DNA from: Blastomyces gilchristii SLH14081 | Taxonomy: Eukaryota > Ascomycota > Eurotiomycetes > Onygenales > Ajellomycetaceae | DNA: 60,057 nucleotides | Assembly (NCBI RefSeq): GCF_000003855.2 | Contig: NW_003101653.1 | Location: 9,007-69,063, forward strand | Direction of reading: 5' to 3' | Shown here: positions 11,640 through 24,360 of the stretch, piece after piece | Layout of the letters: every line of letters starts with the position of its first letter | How positions within the stretch are numbered: the stretch's first letter is position 1 | Program-made: the position numbers and the translations under genes | The notes under the pieces: generated by a model | Seen by the model: only the letters and a program-made list of their open reading frames with translations | Told to the model about the DNA's origin: nothing | Databases searched by the model: none

Positions 11640-11999
11640 TAGACTGGCCGGTGAGATCATGAATTTCATATTTAGTCTCATTTGATCTGATCTCATACAT
11701 TTCTTAGCATGAGTCTCACCAGAATCAAGCATGAAAAAAACCTGAAAATGAATTATTTCTGAGAGAAATGATGTGAAAAATGATGAGATTTAATATAAGA
11801 GCAGTGAAATGAGAGTAATTTCTCAGAATAAACTGTGAAAGATGATCATTCTTTCAAAATCAGAATAAGACTAAAACTGAAGATTAAATTCAGTCTCATT
11901 CAGTTCATTCAATGATTACTTATATAATTAGAATTTGATAACAATTATTAATAACACTCATGAAATAACTAAATACATTCTTGTATAAGTTTATTCTTC

Positions 12000-14200
12000 A
12001 CTTTCTTATGAAAACTATACTTCTCTAATATACTGTGATCAGAGATATTAAACTGTCTGATAATTCTATATTTTATAATCATGAGTTTCTTGATTGTTTC
12101 TTCTTATAATTGTGTCTGATAATAGTGATAAATATCTTGACTTCAGTTGAACTTTCACTTCATTCTTATCTCTGTTAATGAAATTATTAGAATATTATAT
12201 ATTATCAGTGTAACAGTTGAATATATACTCTTAACAATTTTTTATAAGTCTAGAATTGATTTAATATATAAATTTATCAGATTATCTTGAAGATATTAAT
12301 CAAATTCAGTTTTATAAGTATATAGTTTTATCTGATTTTCAGTTATAATCAATGTATATAAGTTCTATTTCAAAGTGAGTATTATAGTTCTATATAATAT
12401 AAAGTGTTATCAAAGATCATTACTTACTAGAGAATTATATTTTACTATCTTCACATCTCTAACATCTGTTCATTCAAATCTCTGATAGTTAGCATTGTAA
12501 TAGTCTCAGGTTAATTTAATATATAAGTCTCATTTCTTCTCTATTTAATCTTGAGAAGTGTAGATATTAACTTAATAGAAGATATCTAATAGAGCTGCTA
12601 CAGTATAGTACTCTGTAAAAGATTGTTCAGTTTTACTGTAATAATATACTAGTTTATCTCTTACAGTAATAATAGCATGTGCTATAGCATTATTTCAGAC
12701 TGAATTTCTTTTTAAGTGATTTAACTGCTTCTCAAGATAAGTAAATAAACTGTTATACATTTATCAGACTGACTGCAGTATTGATATATAAGTGATTAAA
12801 ACTGTCTTTATTATCTTATAAAACTGTAACAGTAAATCAATCACATATTTTAACTGAGTTTACTTTATATCAGAAAGTTTCAATATCTGAATCTTTTCTT
12901 AATCAGAGTGTTACACTCAATGATCAATTATCTGATACAATTAAAGAGTCTGAATAGTTATCTTATATATTGAACTTCATTATATTCTAATATTATGTAT
13001 CATATTCAGTGATATAACTGATTTATTTATTTATTAAATATCATGAAATCATTATTATTATTTAGAGAAGATACAAATTATATTAACAATGTTTTGAATC
13101 TATGATATTTAAATTATTAGTCAGTCTATTTAAAATTAACAGTAGTATTATTAAAAAGCATTATTAAAAAGTAATATTAAAAAGTGTTATTAAAAAATAT
13201 TATCTTTTATAAAGTAAATGTAAAAGTTACTTGAGTAATCACTTTCATCTCATTCTTATCTTAAGAATCAGTCATCTTATTATTCATTATCTTAATATTA
13301 AGATTCTTTATCAGTGTTTATATTACAAGTTAAATTACATAAGTAATACAGAGAATATGACCTTATTTATTATTTCAGAAATATAAAGTCAATTTTTATA
13401 TTAAGCTCTTCATTATAGTGTAGTTATTCACAGTATTATCAGTTATAATTATAAGAAGACTGAGACTAAGATCTTAATAGTTATTTTTACTCACTGTCAT
13501 TAATATCTCTGCTATATAATTCTCAGTATAACTACTAATTAATGATTTAAATTCAATTAATGTCTTTTAATAAGTTCAGTTCTCATCAATATAATAACAT
13601 ATAACTTTCACAAATATAAGATTATTTATACTAGTTTATATATTTACTGTGAGAGACACTCTTTGATGATTCTTTAACTTTGATTCTAGATATTATATAT
13701 TAATATTGTAGTATATCTCAAGATTGAACTGAAGACATGATTAATATTAAATATAAAGATTTGAATTAAGTATTTAAAGAAGTGTTCAGAATTTAGAGTT
13801 TTCAATTAATTAAAGAAAAAGATTCAGAGATATATATATATAAAGTAATTATTTATGAAAGTTATCAGATAAGAGTTATGAAATCAGAGTACTGATATAT
13901 AATCATTTTTATATAATTTTCTTTAAATTAAAAAGTTAGTATTATCAAAAATTATTATCTAGTAGAGTAACTTATCAGCTCAGTAGTAATTTTCTAATTA
14001 TTTTTCTTTTATTATCTACATTCTGATGACTTCAGATATCAGAAAATTTCATCAGAGTTATAACTAGTTTATAATAAATATTTCTGAATAAAGTAATAGT
14101 AATTATAGCAGAGAGATAACTCTTTAGTAATCTGCAATATAATCTATTAATAATTATTTCATAGTTTATCTTGATATTTGTATTGAGTTTTCTATAAATT
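12000..14200 (-). pseudogene. hAT transposase (decayed; limits approximate)
   Basis: On the minus strand, about 12790 down to 12520 reads in one frame with stops only at Trp/Arg-like sites. It shows the order expected of a fungal hAT transposase: an L-x-Y-L-E-K helix, then a W-N-N-A..RDKLVYYY block, then SKTEQSFTEYY-TVAALLD, then a Trp-rich FYW..I/DWIEKKW stretch. This matches the family pattern W..L..YY..T..(S/T)P.Y..A..LdP..K..yf...W. Catalytic residues, the BED finger and the C-terminal dimerisation motif were not located because decay is severe. The limits given are a guess around this core. Confidence 0.6.
13144..13200. repeat. Short tandem repeat, unit about 15 bp
   Basis: About four units of ATTATTAAAAAG with 2-3 variable bases between them, inside the hAT-2 transposase region. 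It probably arose by slippage in AT-rich DNA. Confidence 0.7.
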
Positions 14201-14829
14201 TCATGACCTGGAATCAGATATGAAGAATGAAGTGATTATTAATCATAATTGAAAGAGAGTATTCTGTATTGAATTGTAAATAATATAGACTTTGTAATTC
14301 ACAGTAATTTCTTAAAGAGTTTATGAATCTTTAATAGAAGTGAAAGAAGTAAAAGAAGTGAATTCAAAAGATATGATAAAGATTTAAGAAAGATGATAAT
14401 TTATTTTTAATAAAGATTATAACTGATCACTGATGTATGTAAGAAGAATTATTATAAGAGAAAATAATCTTCTTTCTTAACTTAGTTATAATTTTAATAC
14501 TAACTCAGATTGAATATTATTAATATATAAAAGTAAATAAACAATCTTGATTAATCTCTGTTATATTTCTTGAAATATATTAATATTGTGAAAGAGAGTG
14601 TTATCAAATTGCATTATCAGATAATATCATTAAAAATATATTAATATTATAAATATCAATATTGAAAAAATATTGATACTTATATATTATAGTGATTTGT
14701 GAGTCATGATTATTAAATATATATATATATATTATTTCTGACATTGATTATGACTTGTACAATAATTTTTGAAAACTCAAAATAAATTTCAATTATTAAT
14801 AATTATGAACTTATAAGTAACTAATATAA

Positions 14830-15600
14830 AAAGAAAAAAACTTTTTCTACTCATTATCTTTCTTCTCTTTCTCATTCTTCTTATTATTCTTTACAATTCA
14901 CTTTTCATTCTCATTTTTCTTCTTCTTCTTCTCATCTGAGATGATAATCATCTTAAAATCTCTTTCTACTATCTTCTCAGAGAAGAGTTTCTACTACTCT
15001 CTCTCAGCTAGGTTAATCTGTATCTTAAAATCTCATATTTTCTAGTCTGCTGTCTCAGGTTTTACTTCAGTGATAAGCAGATTAGCATGCTCAGAGAGTA
15101 GAACTGTCTTCTCACTGTTCTGAATTATAAAGCATATTTGAGATCTAAATAAGATCTCAATTCTCTTCTTCTCTGTCAGCTTCTGCTAATCAATTAGAGA
15201 ATAGAAGCATTATTAAAAATTATTATCTCTTAATAAATAAAAAACTTATTAGTTTTAACTTCTTTATCTTCTGCTTTAATACTCTGTTAATCTTCTTCTA
15301 TCACTGCTTATTTACAGTAATACTCTTCTTCTCTCTCTTTCTCTTTATCTTAGTCTTAAATCATTCTCAGAACTTCTTCTGATTTCACTACTACTGTATA
15401 AGACTCTTCACTATCTTCTTTTTTAATCTCTCACAGATGATGTCATTCATAGTATTTTTATACTTAGTTCAGTCTAAATCTATTAGAAGTGTTACTTAAA
15501 ATTATTATCATTCTACTCTTTTACAGAGTCTTTGTAAGATATTATAATATATCTTATAATCTGTCTTCTATTACTTAAACATCTTCTTCATCTCTCTTTT
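14830..15600 (-). other. K/R-rich decayed reading frames in hAT-2
   Basis: The minus strand reads as strongly basic, with Lys/Arg/Glu runs (for example about 14860-14930 and 15310-15350), and stops mostly at likely Trp or Gln sites. It lies upstream of the transposase frames. It could be the transposase N-terminus, a second element protein or captured sequence. The run RRK-like/VLL..S resembles a basic patch seen in some transposases, but this is too weak for a family call. Confidence 0.3.
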
Positions 15601-15719
15601 CAATCTGTGATAGCACTTACATGCCTTGATGATTTACAGAACTGCAGAATATTTGAAGCGGAATAACATAATTAGTTTCAGTGAGTATTAAAGAGAGATG
15701 AAGACAGAAGAGACAGCTA

Positions 15720-15838
15720 GAAATAATATAATAATAATAATGATGATGATAATAATAATAATAATAATAATAGTGATAGTGATAATAGTAATAATGATAA
15801 TAATAATGATGATAATAATAATGATAATGAAAGAGAGA
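15720..15838. repeat. Imperfect (ATA/ATG)n trinucleotide repeat
   Basis: AATAATAATGATGATGATAAT-type array with GATAGTGAT interruptions. It yields a His/Tyr low-complexity antisense frame (15617-15844) that is not a gene. Confidence 0.9.
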
Positions 15839-16249
15839 GTGCATTGAAATATATTACTGACTTATCAAATATAGAGAGACTTAAAGAAAATATTAACAGC
15901 TTTCAAAGATGTACAGAAACAGCTACAGTGTTATATCATAATATTATCTTCATTTAATACATGCACTGTTGATATTCTTTATATACAGTTATTATATAAT
16001 CTGTATCAGAGATACATGCAGAAAACAGATCTTTATTACTAGAATGAATAATTACAGTAATTCTCTGTTTTTATATTATAAGATAAGTTATTCTTATTTC
16101 TTTCTTCTCTCTTTTCTCTTCTTTAATCAATCACTAATTTCAAGCTAATATGAAAACTATTAAAACACTTTCAGAAACTCTTAAATTAAAGAGTATAGAC
16201 TAATCAAATTTCAAATGCAGAAGAAACTAAATTATCTTCTATAGATTCA

Positions 16250-17280
16250 ATTACTCACTCTGTCTCTAAATAAAACAGTAGTTATGTCTCTTCTTCTCTC
16301 CTCTCAATCAAATGAAACATGGTCTGTGAAAAGTGAGTATCATGCCAGGTTATAATAATTAACATGATTTCAGTATACAGAGCTGTATACATGCAGTATA
16401 TGCTGAACTGAGAGACTGTGTGAGTTATAAACTAGCAGCAGCATCTCAGAGAGAGCTGTGCAGCATGAGAAAGCTGCAACTCTTAATTATATATGTAGAG
16501 AATGAATTACTATAGTAAGTGCATATGCATTGTATAAAAGTAATACTTTTTAATAATACTCAGTCTCTGATATTATAAAAATAGAGTCTCTCTGTGAGAT
16601 CTGTTTTTATCAGAAGTCAGAGAATCTTATATTTCTCAAGATCATCTTCACATGTCTTATCTGTGAAATTAATAAGAGAAATCATTAATTTCAGTATTCT
16701 ATTCTTGATATTATTTAAGTGGCAGCAGAGTTCATCCTGATCATACTTTTTAAGTGTATATTTTCTAATTATTCACATTTATACAGATATATACTGATTA
16801 TTTATTAGATAATATTAAGATAATAACTTATCACAGCTGTGTTACTCTCACTGTAAGAGATACACAGTTGATAATAAATATTGCAAAGACTCTGAGAATT
16901 GAGTATTTTAGAGATACTATAGCTCTGTAATCTTGATTTTTTTTTTATTTTTATTTTTTATTTTTTTCTTTCTCTTTTATTTTTTTTTTTCATTGTAATT
17001 CTTTCTTGTTTTTATTTTATTTTTTATTTTTTTGTTTTTTGTTTTTATATTTTATATTTTTTTTATAACTAAAATTATATAAATTATAATCTGTGTTTAA
17101 AAAAGTAATGATATTTAGTAACACTCTCTGTTGAATTTTCAACAAATGAGCACTATATTATGATATTATGTAAGTGAGAAATGATTTCATAGACTTATTT
17201 AATGTTATTATCAATAATGAGATCAGAATGAAAATGTGACTAAGAATTCAAACATATTCTTTATCTGAGACTAGATTTTT
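16250..17280. repeat. hAT-2 right arm, homologous to hAT-1 9640-10728
   Basis: A near-colinear second copy of the hAT right arm, with T-rich tract 16937-17065. It lacks the CACGTG-containing stretch found in hAT-1 at about 9710-9815. No coding potential was seen. Confidence 0.8.
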
Positions 17281-17435
17281 ATTTGAAAAGTGAATCTGAA
17301 ACCTTTAATATTTGAAATAATATGATTTGAAATCAATGTAATAAATATAAACCATGATCAGAAGTAATGCTTTTAGATAGTATAGTAACTGTAAAGTTTG
17401 ATCCTGATTCCAGACACGGTTATACGGTTAGTTTA

Positions 17436-18769
17436 ATAGAAACAGACTTATATTCTCTATAATATCAAGATTCTGAAGAGGAAAAGTCTTGATAGAGAGT
17501 ATATAGTAGTGTATATCTTAGCAGTTTCTATCTCATTGTTCTGTAGCAGTTAATGCAAAAAAAAAAAAAAGATTTTAGAAATAGTTTTTTACTTCTCTTG
17601 AAAAAGTAAGGTGTTTTTCTCTGAGTTTTACACAGTATTCTTACAAAGAATTAAAAACAGAGTTGTTTTTTATCATAATTTCACATTCTTTTAAATAAGA
17701 ATTACTTTTTCAGTGACTGAAGAGCTTTCATTAATACTTAATTCTTTTTTACACTCTTTATTAACTGATTTGAGTTGTACACTTGTTGTGTGAGAAGAAT
17801 TGAATGATTTAGAATAAAATTGAATAGTTTTAATCAATTTCTCTGCAAAAAGTTAACTTATTTTTTATAAATTTTTCTCTCAAAAACTGTCATATTATCT
17901 GATTTATTATCAATTGATATCATACTTTTCCTCACTGTATTTCAAGAAAGAGATTATAAAGATTTTATTGATTTATCTCAAAAATCAATTTTAGTTTATT
18001 AGATTCTATTCAAAAATTTAACCTAGTTACTGAACTAGTGTGAAAAAAAAATCAGGTGTTTTATACATAAAAGTCTTGTATTCTTCTTTTAAAACAGTCT
18101 GACCAACTTTTCAATTGAAAATAGACTTAGAAATCTCTTAATTGAAACAGTCTGATCAACTTTTCAATTTAAAAGAGTTTAATAAATCTCTCAATTGAAA
18201 CAGTCTGATTAACTTTTCATTGAGTGAGAACAATGAGTTCAAAAATACACTCAGTTGATATAGAAAAAGATGCTTTCTCAAATACTATTTCTGAGATTGA
18301 AATTCTGAAGAGAAGAAAGAAAGAAGAAATAGAGAAATAACAAGTTCTTGAAATACAGAAGCTTGAAAAAGCAAGTAAAATTCTTGAAAAGCAGTGTCTG
18401 AGTGAGATAAATGAAGAAGTTCTGTTAATTCTTCATGCTCAGACTAGACAACTACAGAAGATGATCAAGTTCAAACTTGGGATTTTAAACACAGTTCAAA
18501 AAACATTGAAAATTCCTAGTATAATCACTGATTCTTCATTTTACTCTTCTTCTTTTTCTACTTCTTCTTCTTCTTCTTCTTTAAATCAGAAGAAAATATA
18601 TGCTTAAGTAGCTGAATCTACTGTCTCTAAATCTGCTGTCTTAAAATCTGCTCAAAATTTTGAGAAAACTGAGAAGAATACTGCTCATGCTTCTATTCAT
18701 AGAAAAGTAGAGAAAAAAATGTAAAAAGAGAAAAACTTTCAAATCTTCAGAAATAGAAGACTTATTATC
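17436..18769 (+). pseudogene. LINE B: rest of 5' UTR and ORF1 N-terminal part
   Basis: Resumes LINE B after hAT-2 and parallels LINE C 40495-41767. The leader has an A-run (17556-17569) and repeated AACAGTCTGA units. ORF1 begins with ATG at 18233, the same start as in copy C, and encodes a Glu/Lys-rich coiled-coil-like N-terminus and a Ser-rich stretch. It carries stops (for example CAA to TAA near 18338) and is cut by alpha at 18769. ORF1 continues at 32681. Confidence 0.88.
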
Positions 18770-18936
18770 TGTGATTCAAAGGTTGCTTAAGCCAGTGTAC
18801 AATTACAGGCGTACGCCGGCTTCTTATATATCGTACGCTAATTTAATTAGCGGCCGCTATGACCTCTTTACACTTGTAAGCAAGTTCAGAAGCGGCTGTG
18901 TTATTATTCAACAGTTGTATGTTCTTCTGAACCACA
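18770..18936 (-). repeat. 3' LTR of alpha
   Basis: A 167-bp copy, identical in length to 32514-32680, starting TGTGATTC and ending ACCACA on the plus strand. It keeps CpG-rich motifs, including GGCGTACGCCGG and GCGGCCGC, in an otherwise AT-rich element. Confidence 0.92.
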
Positions 18937-21600
18937 TTCTTCTCTATCAGATTCAGTCACGCTCATGTGACCATGTCATACACCCTAGCTTCATGCGGAT
19001 TAGCTCATCACTAGTATTTCACAATTGTGTGATCTATCTCTGATTCAGCTAGCATTCTGTGTACACTCTCACAAAGAAACTTTCACTATATTACATCACT
19101 CATTCACTAACTTTTCTCATTCTCTAATCATCTTCTTCATCATCATTGAATGTCACTATTATTCAAGATTTCTACTTCTTCTTCTGTTCAACTCTTTCTA
19201 TCTGTTTATCTATCACATTGTACATGTTTCTGGCAATAGCCTCTCATTTTCATAACAAGTGTCATTAGAGTGCTTATATCAGGCAGTTCATTAGCAGTAA
19301 GTGTAATGTGTTATGAAATGTATGTGATCAGAACTTGTTTATCTTCTAACAATTGTCAGAATGTACTATTATAAATGACACATCTTCTTCATCTTCTTAT
19401 ACATTCTCAATCTTTTTCTTCTCAGTGAATTTCTGATCATGTTTTCTGACATGATTTTGCATGAACACAGATGCTGATATGTTGTTTTTATTCATGTAGA
19501 ATCTTCATGTGTTGACAGATCTACATTTATCAATAATAGTGAACTCAATATTGAATCATTGATTGAGAACTTGAAGAATGCAATAATAAAGAAATTATCT
19601 GTGTCATGTGTAACTGAGTCTTCTGCATCTCTCTCTATTCTCTCTATTTCTTTCTCTGCTGCTCTCTCTCAATCTTCTACATCTGTCTCTGTGTCTGATT
19701 CTCCTGCTTTTACTATCTCTGTTTCTGCAACTCTTACTCTCACTACTTCTGGTTTTACTGTCTCTGCTTTCATTATTAGCTCTTCTCATTTTAAGGAGAT
19801 ATTGTGTAGACTTAATAAATCATGTTTCTCAGTGTATACACTCTCACTCTTCTTATCAACTCTCAGAATAATTTATTGTATAAAGACTGTGTATAATATA
19901 ATGATCTAGAGCTCAGTTGCAGACACTGATTATTATATTCATTTTAAATATTTATAATGAAATAATTATTCATTTATCTCAGAGAATCACTCTCTCTCTC
20001 AACAGTGTTGAGATTATAAGTCTTTTTCTTTTTCATTTTTTCTTTCTGACACTGATTTTTCTGTTCTTAGAAGAAATTATTATAGGTTTTACTGTGTATA
20101 AAGTTATGATATTTATAGATATCAAGAAGCTTTTCATAACTGTAAAGTTCAATATTATAAGAATATTCACTCTGATAAATTTCTTCAGAATGATAGATTC
20201 ATATCAGTCTATTCTCTGATATCTGTTATCTGACTTTGTAATGCAGATGAAAGATATCTGTGTTTTCAAGAATAGAAATATGAATATCATACTCTTTTAC
20301 ACCCGCGGGTGTGAGGCTTGTACACCTTGTCTGAGATGTTATTGTAAGAATGAGCTGTTCATACACTGTGTTCTACTTTCTGTATTTCTCTGTGTCTCTC
20401 TCTCTCTTTCTAAGAAGCCTTGTGCATATTGTAATTGTGTGTACAATTCTAAAATCAGCAGGTGTTTATTTGATAATTATTATCATCTCTGATTTTATAA
20501 TTTTTATACACTAATAATGATTCTTAGTTACTCTGATATCAGAGGTCATTCTGATTGAAGATGATAATGTTACTGAGACTACTCTCTTTCACTCTTAAGC
20601 TTCTCTTATTACTTTCTCTTTCTTCTCTGCAGAAAAGATTGTGTGTATATCAGATTATAAGTATTCAGCTCTGAGTGACTTCTGCTATCATTTATCTGAT
20701 TCTGTGTCTTCTTCTTCTTCTATTTCTTCTGTCTCTATTCTTTCTGTTCTGACTTCTAATTCTGCAGATTCTGTGCTCTTCTTCAATTTTTCTACATGTA
20801 TATATACACATTTCTATATTGACATTTCAGTCAATCTTGTGATAAATGACATTAATGTTGTATGCAGAGCAGTAGAGAAATCAGAGACATGTATAATATT
20901 ATTATAAGAGCAGCTTACAGCTCTCAAATCTCTTGCAGATCTCAAGTTTTAAGATTTTCTTTATTTTTAATGTTTTTCAGATGATGTGGCATTGAAAATA
21001 GATTAAACATGTAGTGTATGAAAATGAATGAGATGTGTATAATAATATTTGTCTTTTACAGCTGATTCTTACAGTTGATGATCAATTCATTTTCCTTTTC
21101 TTATACTTTTTCTTTGTCTGCTAGTCACTACTCTTACACAATCTCTATATAATACAGTGTTCAGTGACTAGGTTCAGCAGCTTTCATCTTTTGTAATTCT
21201 GTCTCATGCATTATACTGTCTCTCTTCATCTGCTCAGATCACTACAGTGAACAGCTCATTGAAACTAACCTCATCTGATCTCTGAGTATTCTCAGAGATT
21301 GAGATGACTTGATCTCATATGTCTGTAAATGTTTCAGATAGTTTATCCTCTATAGTCTCTGTAATTGAACTGATATAAACAGTTGAATTTAACTCTGAAT
21401 TCCTTTTTCTTCTGTAATCTGATTCATGTGCAAGTCTGTTACTTTGAGATCATTCTTTACTGTGTTGCATTCACTGTCTGCAGCATGTTATTATACAACT
21501 GACTACAGTCTTATCACTTATTAAAGTGTGATATTCATCTGATTTCTTCATTACTTCTCATTCTTTTCTTATAATTATGAAAAGATTGAAATAAGTGAGA
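18937..21600 (-). other. Alpha, region beyond the integrase, unassigned
   Basis: About 2.6 kb between the integrase C-terminus and the 3' LTR (minus-strand sense). Minus-strand frames are Arg/Ser-rich at 19604-19789 and about 20640-20760 (many AGA codons); the plus-strand Ser-rich frames are their antisense images. The Arg/Ser-rich stretches may be a basic tail of Pol or an extra ORF. A CpG-containing palindrome, CACCCGCGGGTG, is at 20301-20312. No second element border was found. Confidence 0.4.
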
Positions 21601-21699
21601 TTATCTGATTTGTAAGTATCTATGATTTCTCTTACTTTACAAGACTTTTCAATTATAAGCTTCTTCTTTTTCAATACTGATAATAGTACTGTGAATAAT

Positions 21700-22557
21700 T
21701 ATAATCTACTCAGATCTTATATCTTTGCTTTTATAAGTTATGAATCATTGATTAAGTTGTATAAGATTCATCTCTCTGATTCTTTCAATGTGTATATTCT
21801 CAGAGAATGTGATTTGAGTATTTTATATAACTCAAATCATCTAGATTGAAACTTCTCAACACTCTCATTGTGTATGAGAACTTATATTCTCATCTTGAGA
21901 CTTGATTTCTTAACTAGTGAGTCTCATATTCTTTTCAATTGAATTGCTCAGTTCAGAAGTAACTTATTAGCTTTTATATGTACATGACTGATCTCTTTTA
22001 ATCTTGATTCTGCATTTATAACTGTTATATCTGTGACTGTTGTGTCTGCAGCTGCTGTTTTCTCCTTCATCTTTTTCAAAGCATTCTCTGAGATGTGCGG
22101 ATGCAATTCATACAATAGATAGAATAATGAACACTTGAAGACTGCATGCTGCTGAATTCATGTGACTAATAGTGCCTGACTGAGATATTCATCTCATAAT
22201 CTCATTGACTTACTCACTAGATATTTTATCAGCATGTTGCTCAAGATTTCATTCAAGTATTTCATCTTCTCATTTATCTGTGAATGATATGATGTTGTTC
22301 TACAATGTCTTGTCTGTAACTGGCTCATGAAATGCCTCATCACTCCTTCTATGAGATTCACATTATTATCAGTTAGAATCTCATGCAGTATTTCATAGTT
22401 GACATAGATCTCATCATGTAGAAACTTCACTATCATCTTCTCTGTCACCTCTGAAACTGCTTTCACAACTGGCCAGTCAGTAGCATAATCAATAGCAGTG
22501 ATTATTCATTGATTTTCATTTGACATTCACAGCAATATGCCTATAAGATTCACTTCT
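21700..22557 (-). pseudogene. Alpha integrase core and C-terminal module
   Basis: Minus-strand translation from 22557 leftward continues the integrase cut by beta. It has an ITAIDYATDWPV segment carrying the first catalytic Asp (near 22490), ILTDNN with the second Asp, and YHSQINEKMKYLN. In the last, the catalytic Glu of the usual GKxER motif reads Lys, a G-to-A change. Further on (about 21830) an SRWFELYKIL stretch matches the module that follows the core in many gypsy integrases. The longest open piece is 22194-22466. The zinc-binding domain is at 28283-28621, across the beta insertion. Confidence 0.8.
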
Positions 22558-22866
22558 TGTGGCGGGCTACGCCCGATCAATCATATAGACTATTCCGTTA
22601 CACTCCACAGATTCCAACCACTTCATTCTCGAACGCGTACACTCCGATTCTCGGCCATTCTCGATCACCGATCCTCGGCCGCTACAAACGCGCGTATATT
22701 CTCCCGCCCCGAAGCTCCACCGCGTACACCACCACATACATGTATAAATATCCACCTCAATCACTGATTCTCACACTCTCTCTTTCTTTCCTTCTCTAAC
22801 ATTTTTATCTTTGTTATATAAGACCTATCAATATTACACTGATCTATTCAGTGTAGGCCTCTTACA
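22558..22866 (+). repeat. 5' LTR of beta
   Basis: 309 bp. It keeps a dense CpG block at about 22620-22735 with the repeated motif CGATCCTCGGCCGC-like, which the body of the element lacks. A TATATAAG box-like sequence lies at 22815-22822, about 50 bp from the 3' end, but its promoter role is unproven. Confidence 0.95.
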
Positions 22867-24360
22867 CTATAAAAACATTCATCATCTTCTTATTAGAAAA
22901 TAATTATTCACACATTGTCTTCTCATCAGGAATAATTATTCATTAAGAGATATCTGAATGCATAACAATGCATAAGAAATAGAGAAATAGTTAAGCAGAC
23001 ACTGAGTTCTCAGATAGAAGCTGCTCACCAGTCACTCTGACCCTGCAATAAGATTCTACAAAGAGAACATCAGTGAAAGATCTGAGAGTCCTGACACTCA
23101 GATATATGAGATATTCATACAATTACACTTCTTCAAATTTCACAGATATCACACATTCAATAAACAATATAATCATATCTAACAATAATATGAGAGAACC
23201 TCTGAATATGAGCATAGATGCAGTGTCACAGTGGCTCTGAGCAATGTTGAAACTACAATAATAACAAATAGCTGATATACATGCAACTCAATAACATCAA
23301 TACAAAGAGATTTAATGACTAACTCACACAATTCTAACATCTACAGAATCAAATATAAAAGTGCTGAAAGAACACTTAGATACTTCTGTATATTTCAATG
23401 CTTTCAATCTCACTCTCTACTCATCATGAAGAATGAAAATGCTCACAAAACTGAGTGTAGATGAAGATGCCATCAGTTCATTAATCAATCAAAGTTAATA
23501 TATCAATGAATAATTGAAAGATCACATGAAACAGAAGTTTCATTCATGAATAAAAGCATGTGAATCAGTGTTACAAATATCTGATAATATTATGAAATAT
23601 CTTGATATTCTGTTCTGAGACACTGTCATACAACAGAAAGTATTAGATTGACTACAGAGCATCTGATAGAGAAATATTTCTCTTATAACATTTATCCCTG
23701 ACTTCAACACCAAGATTCTAGAAGCAGGTGATCAATCTTGAGAGAATTGAATGAAGATTAGCATGCTCAAGAAGACATTAACTTTCAAACTCTTACAAGC
23801 TCTTATAAGTGCAGATGAAGACCAGACTTATGAAGACTTCTACACACAGCTTCAGACAATGAATGACTGTCTTACTAAGCTCAAGAATATACAGAATAGT
23901 GACAGAAGACATTATATCTCAGTAACTTATACATCTATGCTGAGGAATAACAATGATACAGATATCATGAATTGAGTAGACTTAAATATCTACACATAAG
24001 CAAGAGTCTCTGCTGTTCAGACAGACTTCTGAGTTTCTGAGATTACTTCTGAAGAAGTTGCTGATCAATATTAACATGAAGTGTACATCAACTGTAACTG
24101 ATCAGAACATATTGCTTTCAACTGCTAATCAACCTATGTGCCTCTATACTTGAGAGAAAGATCAGTGTCTTCTTGTTTAAAGAATGAATCAGCATCTGTC
24201 TGCATCAATCATATTACATTAAAGGAAGATTCAGAAGATAACTATAAGAATGTCTCAGTGAAACAGAGAAAAGATTAGCTTCTGTTCAAATTTGTAAACA
24301 GAAGCTTGAAGAGGTCAGATAACAATGATTTGAAGAGAAGATGACAATGAATACAATTCT
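22867..24360 (+). pseudogene. Gag of beta
   Basis: Plus-strand Gag remains, with stops. The recognisable parts are a helical stretch at 23751-23975 (TFKLLQALISADEDQTYEDF, conserved in gamma at 39392-39616) and a zinc knuckle at 24084-24125 reading Y-x2-C-x4-H-x4-C, so only the first Cys has been lost. Downstream, PR follows at about 24380. The start codon could not be fixed. The counterpart in gamma (near 39250, minus strand) has kept the first Cys but lost the His, so the two copies complement each other as evidence for the motif. Confidence 0.75.

Larger units (their letters stand above)
11640..17435 (-). mobile_element. hAT-2, long hAT-type DNA transposon
   Basis: The borders are set by an 8-bp TSD, ATAGAAAC, at 11632-11639 and 17436-17443; eight bases is the hAT rule. 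The ends are imperfect inverted repeats: TAGACTGGCCG at the left and, read inward from the right, TAAACTAACCG. The left end matches the right end of the MITE at 58028-58533, and the right end matches its left end and the tail of hAT-1. A decayed transposase is on the minus strand, with its C-terminal half near 12560-12790. At 5.8 kb it is long for a hAT; 14600-17280 holds non-transposase material, including K/R-rich frames, a trinucleotide repeat and a T-rich tract. Confidence 0.88.

Noticed and set aside
13144..13200. Possible CRISPR-like or regulatory repeat array
   Set aside because: Units are short, AT-only and without unique spacers; slippage is enough to explain it.
15617..15844. 75-codon antisense frame rich in His and Tyr
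   Set aside because: It is a translation of the ATA/ATG trinucleotide array; low complexity and not conserved.
19559..19909. Ser-rich plus-strand frame as a gene
   Set aside because: Antisense image of an Arg/Ser-rich minus-strand stretch in alpha; no start context or homologous copy supports it.
22537..22799. Several overlapping frames at the start of beta
   Set aside because: They coincide with the CpG-rich LTR, where stops are rare on both strands; the second LTR does not preserve them.
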